From IMG/VR virus record IMGVR_UViG_3300037485_000922, positions 1 to 34,517 of that record: DNA of 34,517 nucleotides, one strand, 5' to 3'. The notes beneath the pieces are model-generated. The model had not been told where the DNA came from. It saw only the letters and a program-made list of their open reading frames with translations, and did not search any database. Position numbers and translations under genes: made by a program. The DNA comes from a virus. Positions 21,369 through 28,382 of the stretch are shown here, piece by piece (within the stretch, counting starts at the first letter, position 1; every line of letters begins with the position of its first letter).

Positions 21369-21416
21369 TTATACCCGATAAGATATAGTTTGAGCATAAT
21401 TGCACAAATTATACCC
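21367..21416. repeat. Direct repeat and AT hairpin between convergent genes
   Basis: AATTATACCC occurs at 21367-21376 and 21407-21416, 40 bases apart. Between them ATAATT-GCACA-AATTAT (21396-21412) can form a weak 6-bp hairpin. This convergent gap has no strong terminator; the hairpin may serve poorly as one, or the repeat may be a protein site. Confidence 0.4.
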
Positions 21417-21446
21417 TTTCGCATATAATTGCCGTTGATTACTGCA

Positions 21447-22484
21447 CTAAGGCCTCACAAAGCCCTGCTGGATAAGTCCGGCATTGTCGCAGTTAAAGCA
21501 GAGGCCTTCACCTCTTAGATTCAACTGTCTTGCCCAAATAGCAAGAGACTGCTGATAGCCTTCAAGGAAGGTAGCCATTGCCCTCTCAGTAAACTCTCTG
21601 TTGCCTTGGCTGAAGTAGTTAGCCCTTGGTGATGCAACCTTAGCCCAAAGGATTTGATAGCAAAGAAGGTTTGCCCAAGCATCAACAAGGAACTCCTTTT
21701 GCTGACAGATGAAGCTATCAAGTGAGCAAAGCAATTGAGCATCCATGTAGATACCTGATTGACTATTGTCCTGACTCCAGCTATCTCCAAAGCCATAGCC
21801 TAAAGGAGCAGTAACTGGAAATATGCTCCAGCCATTGCGCCACAGATAGGTGAACCTTGTTGCACATTCCAAGTCCATTTGATTCCATCCCCAATCCACA
21901 AACATCCCGGTAGTTGTTTCTAAGTTGGTGCAATCAACAGCAGCCATGATGTTAATCTTATCAAAGTCTGAGTAAAACTCATTGTTGATAGGAATGTAAT
22001 TCATGCCTGGGGCAACATCATAAGTGCCTTGATCAAGTATCTTCCCATCCTGAGTCTGATAAATGAACCAGGGACAATTTGTCACGGTTACACTATCTGC
22101 ATTATAGACGAACAATTGCTTGATACGGAGGCTTAAATACTTGCTTCCCTGAATGCTTACGAATGCACCTTTCAAAATAGCCTCTGGAGCAACAGTCTGA
22201 ATCTGTTGCCACTGCTGTACAAAGTTCTTGCTTGTCTGAAATAGAACCTGATCAAGCTGAGCCTCTGCTGATTCAAATAAAGCAAGCTGAATGTCTCTCT
22301 TGATTCTCTGATAAGAGACAGCTTGTGCAGAGTTCCACATGCCTACATAAGAGGCTTGCTCAGGTGTAGCAATCTTCTCAAGAAGTTCAGAAGACATGCC
22401 AGGGTAATCATTAATGTATAACCCCGACAGAGGTGCATCAGTTGTGCAACCTTGTAGCCCGATGTAGTTCTGCAAGCAATTCAT
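21447..22484 (-). CDS. Putative structural protein of Bacteroidota phages
   Basis: 345 residues. The opening MNCLQNYIGLQGC followed by SGLYINDYPGMSSELLEKIA is a pattern I recall in structural proteins of Bacteroidota phages; I cannot give a named family. The body alternates helix and beta with many Trp/Tyr, and the C-terminus has a CFNCDNAG cysteine pair. It lies after the lysis genes at the end of a leftward operon. Adaptor, connector or tail roles are possible. Confidence 0.7.
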   Translation of the reverse strand: MNCLQNYIGLQGCTTDAPLSGLYINDYPGMSSELLEKIATPEQASYVGMWNSAQAVSYQRIKRDIQLALFESAEAQLDQVLFQTSKNFVQQWQQIQTVAPEAILKGAFVSIQGSKYLSLRIKQLFVYNADSVTVTNCPWFIYQTQDGKILDQGTYDVAPGMNYIPINNEFYSDFDKINIMAAVDCTNLETTTGMFVDWGWNQMDLECATRFTYLWRNGWSIFPVTAPLGYGFGDSWSQDNSQSGIYMDAQLLCSLDSFICQQKEFLVDAWANLLCYQILWAKVASPRANYFSQGNREFTERAMATFLEGYQQSLAIWARQLNLRGEGLCFNCDNAGLIQQGFVRP

Positions 22485-22497
22485 GAACGCAAGTTAG

Positions 22498-22698
22498 TTA
22501 TGTTTCTTGAGAAATTGCAGGAGCAGTAATTCTGAATATCTTGTTTGTCAATGCTACCCAAGCACCGAGTACTTGACCAAGAATGAACATCAGCACGCTG
22601 TCAGATGCACTTACTTTCTCTACTTGATACAAATACCCAGTGCCAAGAAGCATGCCTACAAGGACAACTGAAGTGCAAGTGTAGGCATATACTTGCAT
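22498..22698 (-). CDS. Holin-like membrane protein
   Basis: 66 residues from the ATG at 22698; an earlier reading overlaps the upstream gene by 94 bp and adds only a polar basic stretch. Two membrane segments are visible (about 8-24, TSVVLVGMLLGTGYLY; about 34-52, VLMFILGQVLGAWVALTN) joined by a charged turn, then a short tail. Size, topology and place three genes after an M15 endolysin fit a class II-type holin. Confidence 0.6.
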   Translation of the reverse strand: MQVYAYTCTSVVLVGMLLGTGYLYQVEKVSASDSVLMFILGQVLGAWVALTNKIFRITAPAISQET

Positions 22699-22721
22699 TC
22701 TCTTTGAATAAAGATGAGAAC

Positions 22722-23039
22722 TCAAATGCCCGGGAACAGACCTTTGATTAGCCCTCCCACGAATTTGCCTCTTCTCTCCGCTTTGTCTGCTTTTTGTGCC
22801 TTGACTTGATTGCATGAATCCAAATATAAGACAGTCTTAGCCAATGCTTGATTCTGCTTGTGAAGTGTATCCACCCTGTAATTAATGTTCGCCAAGTCAA
22901 TGCCTGAAGTAATGCAACTCTTCGCCAAGTACTGAACATCATCACTAATTTTTGATTCAACATCATAGGCATGGAATCTATCATAGGCAATGTAAATAAT
23001 AAAGAAGGCAAATAGCCACATAGTTTCAACTTTTCTCAT
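22722..23039 (-). CDS. Single-pass membrane protein of the lysis cassette, spanin-like
   Basis: 105 residues. An N-terminal hydrophobic segment (about 6-20, TMWLFAFFIIYIAYD) is followed by a polar helical region and an amphipathic basic C-terminus (RRGKFVGGLIKGLF). N-anchored topology with a periplasmic helix is the shape of an inner spanin. No embedded lipoprotein with a lipobox was found in the other frames. The role is inferred from place and shape. Confidence 0.55.
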   Translation of the reverse strand: MRKVETMWLFAFFIIYIAYDRFHAYDVESKISDDVQYLAKSCITSGIDLANINYRVDTLHKQNQALAKTVLYLDSCNQVKAQKADKAERRGKFVGGLIKGLFPGI

Positions 23040-23326
23040 TTCAGTAGTTTTTTAAGTTCTCTAAATATTTTTGCGTAGCCAGTAATTTTTACAGCTTCTC
23101 CAGCTTCATAGATGGTAACATGCTTGCTGAGTTTATGGTGTAAATCCCAAATCACATTTCCAAACCGAAGGACAAGTAACCACAGCCAACCATGATCATA
23201 CATGTACTTCTCTAAATCAGAAAAACCGCTGGTATTGATGTCTGCAATCTTAGTGAGCATTATTGCCCCATATGCAGGAAGGTCAAACCCAAACTTTACT
23301 AATTCATCCTTTAATTCAGCTGTCAT
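23036..23326 (-). CDS. Hypothetical protein in the lysis cassette
   Basis: 96 residues. Helical with a Trp-rich hydrophobic patch (HGWLWLLVLRFGNVIWDL) that is too short and mixed to be a sure membrane span, and a basic C-terminus. It directly follows the endolysin with one base between and overlaps the next gene by 4 bp. Not recognised. Confidence 0.6.
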   Translation of the reverse strand: MTAELKDELVKFGFDLPAYGAIMLTKIADINTSGFSDLEKYMYDHGWLWLLVLRFGNVIWDLHHKLSKHVTIYEAGEAVKITGYAKIFRELKKLLK

Positions 23327-23327
23327 T

Positions 23328-23687
23328 TTAATAAGTCCAAATCACATTGGCAGGCTTAGTCGGGTCACAATCAGCATGAATAAAACTGCTTGAAACTCCT
23401 ATTCTGTTTATACCGGCCTTGAGAAGAGCATTAATCATAATCCATCTCTTAGCCCCATCCTTGCAAGCAATATCAGCTGCCCATCCTTGGGTATGACTGC
23501 TTGAATCAACACCACCAACCTTAGCATTATGAGCAACTGTCCTAAACCCCGAATTGATGCCAAATGGAATCTTGGCAATTGACCTTGCATTATCAAGCCT
23601 TTGCAGAAACTCAGGTTTCATCTTAGCCCCTGAACCAGGAGCATCAGGTGAATCAAACTCTGAAAGTGTAAAGTGCTTAAGTTGCAT
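23328..23687 (-). CDS. Endolysin, peptidase M15 family
   Basis: 119 residues, the single-domain length of phage M15 peptidases. Zinc ligands are H65 and D72 in SSHTQGWAAD and H104 in FIHAD, with the catalytic D106 nearby; SGFRT at 46-50 is also typical. Such enzymes cut the peptide cross-links of peptidoglycan (L-Ala-D-Glu or D-Ala-D-Ala type). There is no signal peptide, so it relies on a holin for access. It leads the lysis cassette after two small basic proteins. Confidence 0.92.
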   Translation of the reverse strand: MQLKHFTLSEFDSPDAPGSGAKMKPEFLQRLDNARSIAKIPFGINSGFRTVAHNAKVGGVDSSSHTQGWAADIACKDGAKRWIMINALLKAGINRIGVSSSFIHADCDPTKPANVIWTY

Positions 23688-23696
23688 TGTGTAAAA

Positions 23697-23930
23697 TTAC
23701 TTAATCCGTGTGAACTTTTTAGCAGCACTTTTCACAGACTTTTTGCCAACACAACCCCAAGCTTTACGGCTTAAATCATTTGCACAAGGTGGCTTTGCAC
23801 ACTTCTTAATGCCTGATGATCTTGCACAATAGCTGTCACCCTTAGCAGTGCCTGGAGCAATGGAATAACCCTTTGCCCCGAACTTGACAGTCTTGCCATT
23901 GACCTTGGTTTTAAACTTCTTGTCTGCCAT
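23697..23930 (-). CDS. Small basic Cys-containing phage protein
   Basis: 77 residues, very basic. The order KFKTKVNGKTVKFGAKGYSIAPGT..KGDSYCARSSGI and later NDLSRKAWGC is one I have seen in many phage genomes next to late genes, without a known function. Four Cys could bind a metal. Its ATG overlaps the previous stop by one base. Residues are quoted in two parts because of length limits. Confidence 0.75.
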   Translation of the reverse strand: MADKKFKTKVNGKTVKFGAKGYSIAPGTAKGDSYCARSSGIKKCAKPPCANDLSRKAWGCVGKKSVKSAAKKFTRIK

Positions 23931-24061
23931 TATCTTCCTTGTCCTCTGTATTTCTTAGCCCTGCTATCCTTTGGCCTGTTGGATTTCCTATGCTTGCCTT
24001 CTCTTCGCTTGCCAAATGTGATTTTAGCAGCCGAATTAGTGCTGGTTTTGGCTTTTTTCAT
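23930..24061 (-). CDS. Tiny Lys/Arg-rich protein (43 aa)
   Basis: 43 residues, ATG at 24061, stop TAA sharing a base with the next start (TAATG). About 40% Lys/Arg, with GKRREGKHRKSNRPKD and a YRGQGR end. Such tiny basic proteins are common beside late genes in Bacteroidota phages as I recall. DNA binding or a head role is possible. First gene of the lysis operon, behind a promoter match. Confidence 0.7.
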   Translation of the reverse strand: MKKAKTSTNSAAKITFGKRREGKHRKSNRPKDSRAKKYRGQGR

Positions 24062-24064
24062 ACC

Positions 24065-24098
24065 CAAATATCCTTTTTTTTCGCTTATTATTGCAAAC
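24065..24098. promoter_or_regulatory. Divergent promoter region at 24.1 kb
   Basis: Minus strand: TTTG (24097-24094), 21 bases, GATATTTG (24072-24065), one mismatch from consensus, serving the gene at 24061. Plus strand: TATTATTG (24086-24093), one mismatch, before the GTG at 24110, with no -33 TTTG at the right spacing. The 14-mer TTATTATTGCAAAC (24085-24098) differs by one base from the one at 18176-18189. Confidence 0.55.
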
Positions 24099-24109
24099 TG
24101 ATTTATGAA

Positions 24110-24616
24110 GTGTCAATCAATTTTACGGATAGAGAAATCAAGTTTCTCAAAGTATTAGCATCAGGTAGGCATTATCTTAAGGATATAGTAAAACCCAATA
24201 GACAATCTGTTGCACGATGGGGAAACACTCAGGAGCAAGCAGACATGTTGGGTGTAATGGGTGAGTATGCCGTAGCTAAGTACTTAGGCCTTCCATTTGA
24301 CACAAGCATCAACCTTGATGGAGATGGTGGAGAGACTGACCTTATGCTTGGCTCTTACAACATTCAAGTCAAGTCCACTAAGTATAAGACAGGCAGGCTT
24401 GTTTTTAATAACCTCAAAGAAATAATTGCAGATTTGTTTGTCCTATGCTACTGCTCAGAGCCTGAGATGTATGTGGAGATATTAGGCTACATCAAGAAGG
24501 AGGAAATTAAGAATGTTTCTGAACTCAAAGACTTAGGCTATGGGCTTAGGATAGTTGTTGAGCAAAAACATCTGTTGCCAATTGCAGACTTGACAGAACT
24601 TGACAAGTCATTATGA
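24110..24616 (+). CDS. PD-(D/E)XK nuclease-like protein
   Basis: 168 residues from a GTG at 24110; no ATG is in frame until residue 47, and the longer open reading runs back through an oppositely oriented gene. Catalytic pattern: E52 in VMGEYAVAKYLG, D77 in GGETDLML, and Q86-V-K88 in YNIQVKST, spaced as in PD-(D/E)XK enzymes (Gln replaces the usual Glu, which is tolerated in some members). Possible restriction-like, resolvase or host DNA-degrading role; the target is unknown. Confidence 0.7.
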   Translation: MSINFTDREIKFLKVLASGRHYLKDIVKPNRQSVARWGNTQEQADMLGVMGEYAVAKYLGLPFDTSINLDGDGGETDLMLGSYNIQVKSTKYKTGRLVFNNLKEIIADLFVLCYCSEPEMYVEILGYIKKEEIKNVSELKDLGYGLRIVVEQKHLLPIADLTELDKSL

Positions 24617-24801
24617 GGATTCTTCTTGTGCTTACATTGTGCATACTTCTATCAAGTTGCTACAAGAGATTTAAATACAATGCTACTGCTGATAGATGGG
24701 AGACTTATATTGGCAGAGGCAGGCCATTCAGGAGCAAGAAGCATCCAACTAAGGCAAAGCATGTGCCTGCTCCTTTTTATAAGATGCTTAAGCTTGAGTA
24801 A
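24613..24801 (+). CDS. Small predicted lipoprotein
   Basis: 62 residues. N-terminal signal MRILLVLTLCILLSSC with lipobox LSSC, lipidation expected at Cys16. The 46-residue mature part is basic and Tyr/Arg-rich with no transmembrane segment. It overlaps the nuclease-like gene by 4 bp. Small phage lipoproteins are either outer spanins or superinfection-exclusion proteins acting in the periplasm or outer membrane; being on the opposite strand from the lysis genes, the second is more plausible. Its stop directly abuts the opposing stop at 24802. Confidence 0.7.
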   Translation: MRILLVLTLCILLSSCYKRFKYNATADRWETYIGRGRPFRSKKHPTKAKHVPAPFYKMLKLE

Positions 24802-25671
24802 TTACTTGACTCCGGTTCTGCCAGCTTCAGAGGCTGCATCATATTGCTCTTTGCTCACAGGCCATAACTGATGCCTGCAATTATATCCTCCTCTATAAAT
24901 AAAGATTGTGTTGGCATTAGTGCCTGCCATCCTTCCTTGCCATCCTTTAAGGCTTGCCCATTGCTTGACCTGATCAGTAGTAAAGAATCTGCCAGTCCTT
25001 GCCGAACAGAAAGGCCTTGTGTCCTCAATGATTGTGCCTGCATACAGATAGTACTCTACACCTAAATCCTCACTTACTGTCTGAATGTACTCTGCATTGA
25101 AGGCCATTACAGAGTCGTTTGTTGTCTGCTTGATGTATCTGTTCAAGAATGGCAAATCATCCGGTGTGCCTTCAATAAACTGCCTCAGAGTCTTGTTTAA
25201 CTCTGCCCTATTGCTTACTCCGGCAATGTTGCTCTTAAGCACTTCCTGAATGGCATTGCTAAAGTTGTTTCTAATCCCTCCTCCTATAAGAGCATCCTTA
25301 GTAACCTCAATATTAGTCTCAAGAATTGCTTTATAAAGTTCAGTTTTCGGGCTAAAGTCATCAAGTATAAGACTTAAATATTCATTTGATGCCTCTGCAA
25401 GTGCCTTATATCCATTAATGACAGCCACAACTTCAGTCTGATAGGCTGCATTATTTACAATGGTATCAGCAATGTCTTTCTTAAGCTTGACCATCTCTCT
25501 TAAAGTCTTAGCCCGATCCTTTGGATTAAGGCTAAGTCCAGATGCCAAGTCAATTACTTCATTGCTAAGGCTCTTAAATACTTTAGGCAAAGCATCAGCC
25601 ATCCCATTCTCAATATCCAACTGTATCTGCTGGATTTTCCTAATGATGGCTAACTGCTTCTCTGTAAGCAT
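24802..25671 (-). CDS. Minor head protein, MuF-like
   Basis: 289 residues. The N-terminal 200 residues are helical. The C-terminal part has the MuF-type pattern YAGTIIEDTRPFCSARTG ... WASLKGWQGRM ... GGYNCRHQLWPV: an Asp-Thr-Arg-Pro with Cys, then Gly-Tyr-Asn-Cys-Arg-His near the end. Such proteins sit near the portal and are injected or aid head assembly. It follows the portal gene with a one-base overlap, the classic portal-MuF order. Confidence 0.85.
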   Translation of the reverse strand: MLTEKQLAIIRKIQQIQLDIENGMADALPKVFKSLSNEVIDLASGLSLNPKDRAKTLREMVKLKKDIADTIVNNAAYQTEVVAVINGYKALAEASNEYLSLILDDFSPKTELYKAILETNIEVTKDALIGGGIRNNFSNAIQEVLKSNIAGVSNRAELNKTLRQFIEGTPDDLPFLNRYIKQTTNDSVMAFNAEYIQTVSEDLGVEYYLYAGTIIEDTRPFCSARTGRFFTTDQVKQWASLKGWQGRMAGTNANTIFIYRGGYNCRHQLWPVSKEQYDAASEAGRTGVK

Positions 25672-27476
25672 TACAAACCTTCAGGCATGATTGGAACAGA
25701 GGCAACCCTAATCTGAGCAACCTTAGCAGCAGCCATTGCATCTACTTGCATGCGCTGGATGTTGAATGGCTTATCATACCAGGTAGCATCAGCATCCACA
25801 AGCTGCATCACAAAGGCTGGAAGGTTAGCACTCAGAACATAATCCTGAAGAGAGCATCCTTGGCTATTTAGAAGCAATGTCTTCTCATCTGTTGTCTTAT
25901 ATGGTAACGGATCAAGTTGCTTCAATATCTTTAGGTAAATCTGCTGGATTGAGTTTTCACCATAAAGCTTCTCAACATAATCATCCTCAATGCCTGATAT
26001 AATCAGTGGGTCAAAATTACCCTGCCTTGCCTTAATCAGCATTTCACCAATCATATCAGTGGTCATGACATCAAAGTCAGTAGGCACAGTAATCTGAGGC
26101 AATGCTGCTTTGACCTTATCACTATCCATCAGAGAGGAAGAAAACAGGCTGTTGTACCTTTGATAAAGGATGTGAAAGCAAACCTTATTGTAAACCTGAG
26201 CCAAGTGAACAGTCACTGAATAGCAGAAGGTGTTTAGTTCCTTCCTGTCATACTCCTTGGCAATCCCTGATTGAGCAGCAGGAATCTGACCAAGCAATTC
26301 AAGACCTATTGCTTTGAAGCCTTGAAACTCTTTCTGAATGATGTCCTCCTGGAATAGTCTTACTGTCTCAGTAGGTCTTTCAATATATCCAGCCGGAGGC
26401 ACTGGTGGCACAAGTGGATTAGGATTAACTGCTGAAACTCTGTCAATGTTGATTTCCATCAAGCCAAATGGACTGCTTGAGGCTCTTCCTGAGCCTTGGC
26501 AATCATTACAGCCTACTCTCTCCTCCTTTCTGTTTGTCCTCTGTCCTGTGCCATTACAAGTCTTACAAGGAGACATTTTCAATGCCCACTTCTGAGGCAA
26601 GGCATGAGTTGCCCAAAGGATGTTTAGGTCATCTGTCCGAAATAAAACTTCATTCCAAGCAGGCAGACAAGGAGCAAGAACCGAATCAAAAACCAAATGA
26701 CCATCCTCTTCCTCATATATAACACTTCCAACCTTGATAACAGGGAGGTAGGTGAATGTATAAGGGAGAATAAAAACTTGGAACGGATTGTCATAAGTGT
26801 ACTGATTGACTTGTCTAAATAGAACCAAGCCTTCCATTGTAATGCACAAGAATTGATCCCATTTTTTGCGATTCATGTCCTCATATTCCTCAACTTTTAT
26901 GATGACAAAAGTCTCTTCCTCAAAAATTAAGTCTTCTGAGAAAATTGTCTGAGGGTAAGGCTTTAGCCAGTCTAAGGTTGTAACCCCTGCCGGGTTCTTA
27001 ATGAACTCATCATAATTAGGCAGAACTGCCACAATTGCATTGGCATCTTGCAGATAGGTCTTAAGAAACACATTGAAAGACCATGTCTCAAGACTGCCAA
27101 ACTTAGGCAGATTGTTTTCCACATAGAATTGCAATGTGTTGTCCTGCAAGCCTATTCTCTCAGCAACTCCTGTCTTTTGATAGTCACTTTCAAAAGTGAT
27201 TTTAAAGTCATCAGCCTGCTGAATCTTTTGCAGAAAGTTAAAAACTCTGCCTGTGGCTGTTGTGGTTGGTGCTTGCCATCTGCGCTTTCTGTAATCCTTC
27301 ATCCAAGGCTCTTCACTCGGATGTTGAGTAAGGAGGAGTTTAGTTGGATATTCATTTTCAAAGTGATACTCTAACTCTTCAGCCTTTTCCCTGGCACACT
27401 CAATGTACTCAAGTTTGCCCTCACGAATCTCCCGATCCATAAGAGTTGAAAATAATTGTCCAATTAACTCCTCCAT
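25671..27476 (-). CDS. Portal protein with DnaJ-type zinc-finger insert
   Basis: 601 residues, in the range for portals with inserts. It forms the ring through which DNA enters and leaves the head. Assignment rests on size, place before a MuF-like gene, and the helical/beta order with a C-terminal stem region. Residues 304-330 contain two CxxCxGxG repeats, CKTCNGTG (304-311) and CNDCQGSG (323-330), the motif of DnaJ zinc-binding domains, so one four-Cys zinc site is expected. A Pro-rich loop (PNPLVPPVPPAGY) follows. Confidence 0.8.
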   Translation of the reverse strand: MEELIGQLFSTLMDREIREGKLEYIECAREKAEELEYHFENEYPTKLLLTQHPSEEPWMKDYRKRRWQAPTTTATGRVFNFLQKIQQADDFKITFESDYQKTGVAERIGLQDNTLQFYVENNLPKFGSLETWSFNVFLKTYLQDANAIVAVLPNYDEFIKNPAGVTTLDWLKPYPQTIFSEDLIFEEETFVIIKVEEYEDMNRKKWDQFLCITMEGLVLFRQVNQYTYDNPFQVFILPYTFTYLPVIKVGSVIYEEEDGHLVFDSVLAPCLPAWNEVLFRTDDLNILWATHALPQKWALKMSPCKTCNGTGQRTNRKEERVGCNDCQGSGRASSSPFGLMEINIDRVSAVNPNPLVPPVPPAGYIERPTETVRLFQEDIIQKEFQGFKAIGLELLGQIPAAQSGIAKEYDRKELNTFCYSVTVHLAQVYNKVCFHILYQRYNSLFSSSLMDSDKVKAALPQITVPTDFDVMTTDMIGEMLIKARQGNFDPLIISGIEDDYVEKLYGENSIQQIYLKILKQLDPLPYKTTDEKTLLLNSQGCSLQDYVLSANLPAFVMQLVDADATWYDKPFNIQRMQVDAMAAAKVAQIRVASVPIMPEGL

Positions 27477-27487
27477 CCCTTAATCAA

Positions 27488-28378
27488 TTACTCTGGGCAA
27501 TTTACAATAAGTGTGATTGTCTCCTGACCAAAAACGCAGCCGTACTCATTAGTCACCGTTACTGTGAAAATGTAAGTGCCATCAACAACAGGACTCCAAG
27601 TAATAACACCAGTTGTATTATCAATCACAAGTGAAATTGCAGTAATGTCATCACTACCACTTACTTCGTCAATTGACCAACTTTGAGCAGGTGCGCCTGA
27701 AATAGCCCCGATGTTAAGAACAGCTGAAAAAGTAACAGTCTGTGGGTCTGTGCATCCACTTGTAATAGTGTTGCCAATGTAAGTACTACCTGAACCTCCG
27801 GTAAAGCTGATGATATAATACAAGCCCTCCAGGAAGCTATCAGTATCGAACTCATAAGGCAAAGGATTGACCTTGCTCACCCAGTTCACAGTCACCTCAG
27901 CCATCTGATATGTGTTCAGGTCAGCTGTGATAATTGGGTCACCAATTACAGTCACATAATAACCGGAAGCATCCCAAATTCTGCCAGGAGTGAAGTAGTA
28001 GAAGTCGTAGTTCTGAGCCGAGGCAAGAATGTCATTATAGAATTGTACATTATTTTGTACAACTCCTTGCATATCCTGATAGGTCAGAGTATGAGTCTTA
28101 GCAAGAGCCTTGGTGTTCTGCATACCTCTACCAGCAGTGGTAGCAGTGTCAGGCTTTGGCTTCTCACCTGATGTGTTAAGGACAAGGTAGCCTTCGCCAT
28201 CAAGGTATCTCTCATAAAGAGCAGCAATCCATGAGTCAGCAGTAGCTTTCTCAACAGATGACAATGCAGCTGACTTCTTTACATAAGCCACTGCAACAAT
28301 TTTATTTTGGAACTCAGGATCACACAGAAAGTTCTGGTAGCATCCTACATCCGGGCAAGTGAGTGAAAATATTGACAT
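27488..28378 (-). CDS. Probable major tail tube protein with Ig-like C-terminal domain
   Basis: 296 residues. The first 200 residues carry beta-rich blocks such as FTPGRIWDASGYYVTVIGDP and TYQMAEVTVNWVSK, which fit a tail tube subunit. Residues about 205-295 form an added domain with a repeat-like VIDNTTGVITWSPVVDGTY and FTVTVTNEYGC, typical of Ig/cadherin-like surface domains. Such decorations on tail tubes can bind carbohydrates. It sits between a large structural protein and the portal gene. Tube role is inferred; a fibre or collar protein is possible. Confidence 0.6.
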   Translation of the reverse strand: MSIFSLTCPDVGCYQNFLCDPEFQNKIVAVAYVKKSAALSSVEKATADSWIAALYERYLDGEGYLVLNTSGEKPKPDTATTAGRGMQNTKALAKTHTLTYQDMQGVVQNNVQFYNDILASAQNYDFYYFTPGRIWDASGYYVTVIGDPIITADLNTYQMAEVTVNWVSKVNPLPYEFDTDSFLEGLYYIISFTGGSGSTYIGNTITSGCTDPQTVTFSAVLNIGAISGAPAQSWSIDEVSGSDDITAISLVIDNTTGVITWSPVVDGTYIFTVTVTNEYGCVFGQETITLIVNCPE

Positions 28379-28382
28379 GTTA

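Noticed and set aside
22748-23029. Nested 93-residue ORF as an embedded outer spanin
   Set aside because: No lipobox follows the short hydrophobic start, and the sequence looks like a chance reading of the spanin-like gene.
23939-24616. 225-residue form of the nuclease-like protein
   Set aside because: Its first part is the antisense of the 43-residue basic gene and its promoter; a GTG at 24110 fits better.
24626-24871. 81-residue plus-strand ORF over the lipoprotein gene
   Set aside because: It overlaps both the lipoprotein and the opposing MuF gene, with no sensible start; the lipoprotein frame has a clear signal.
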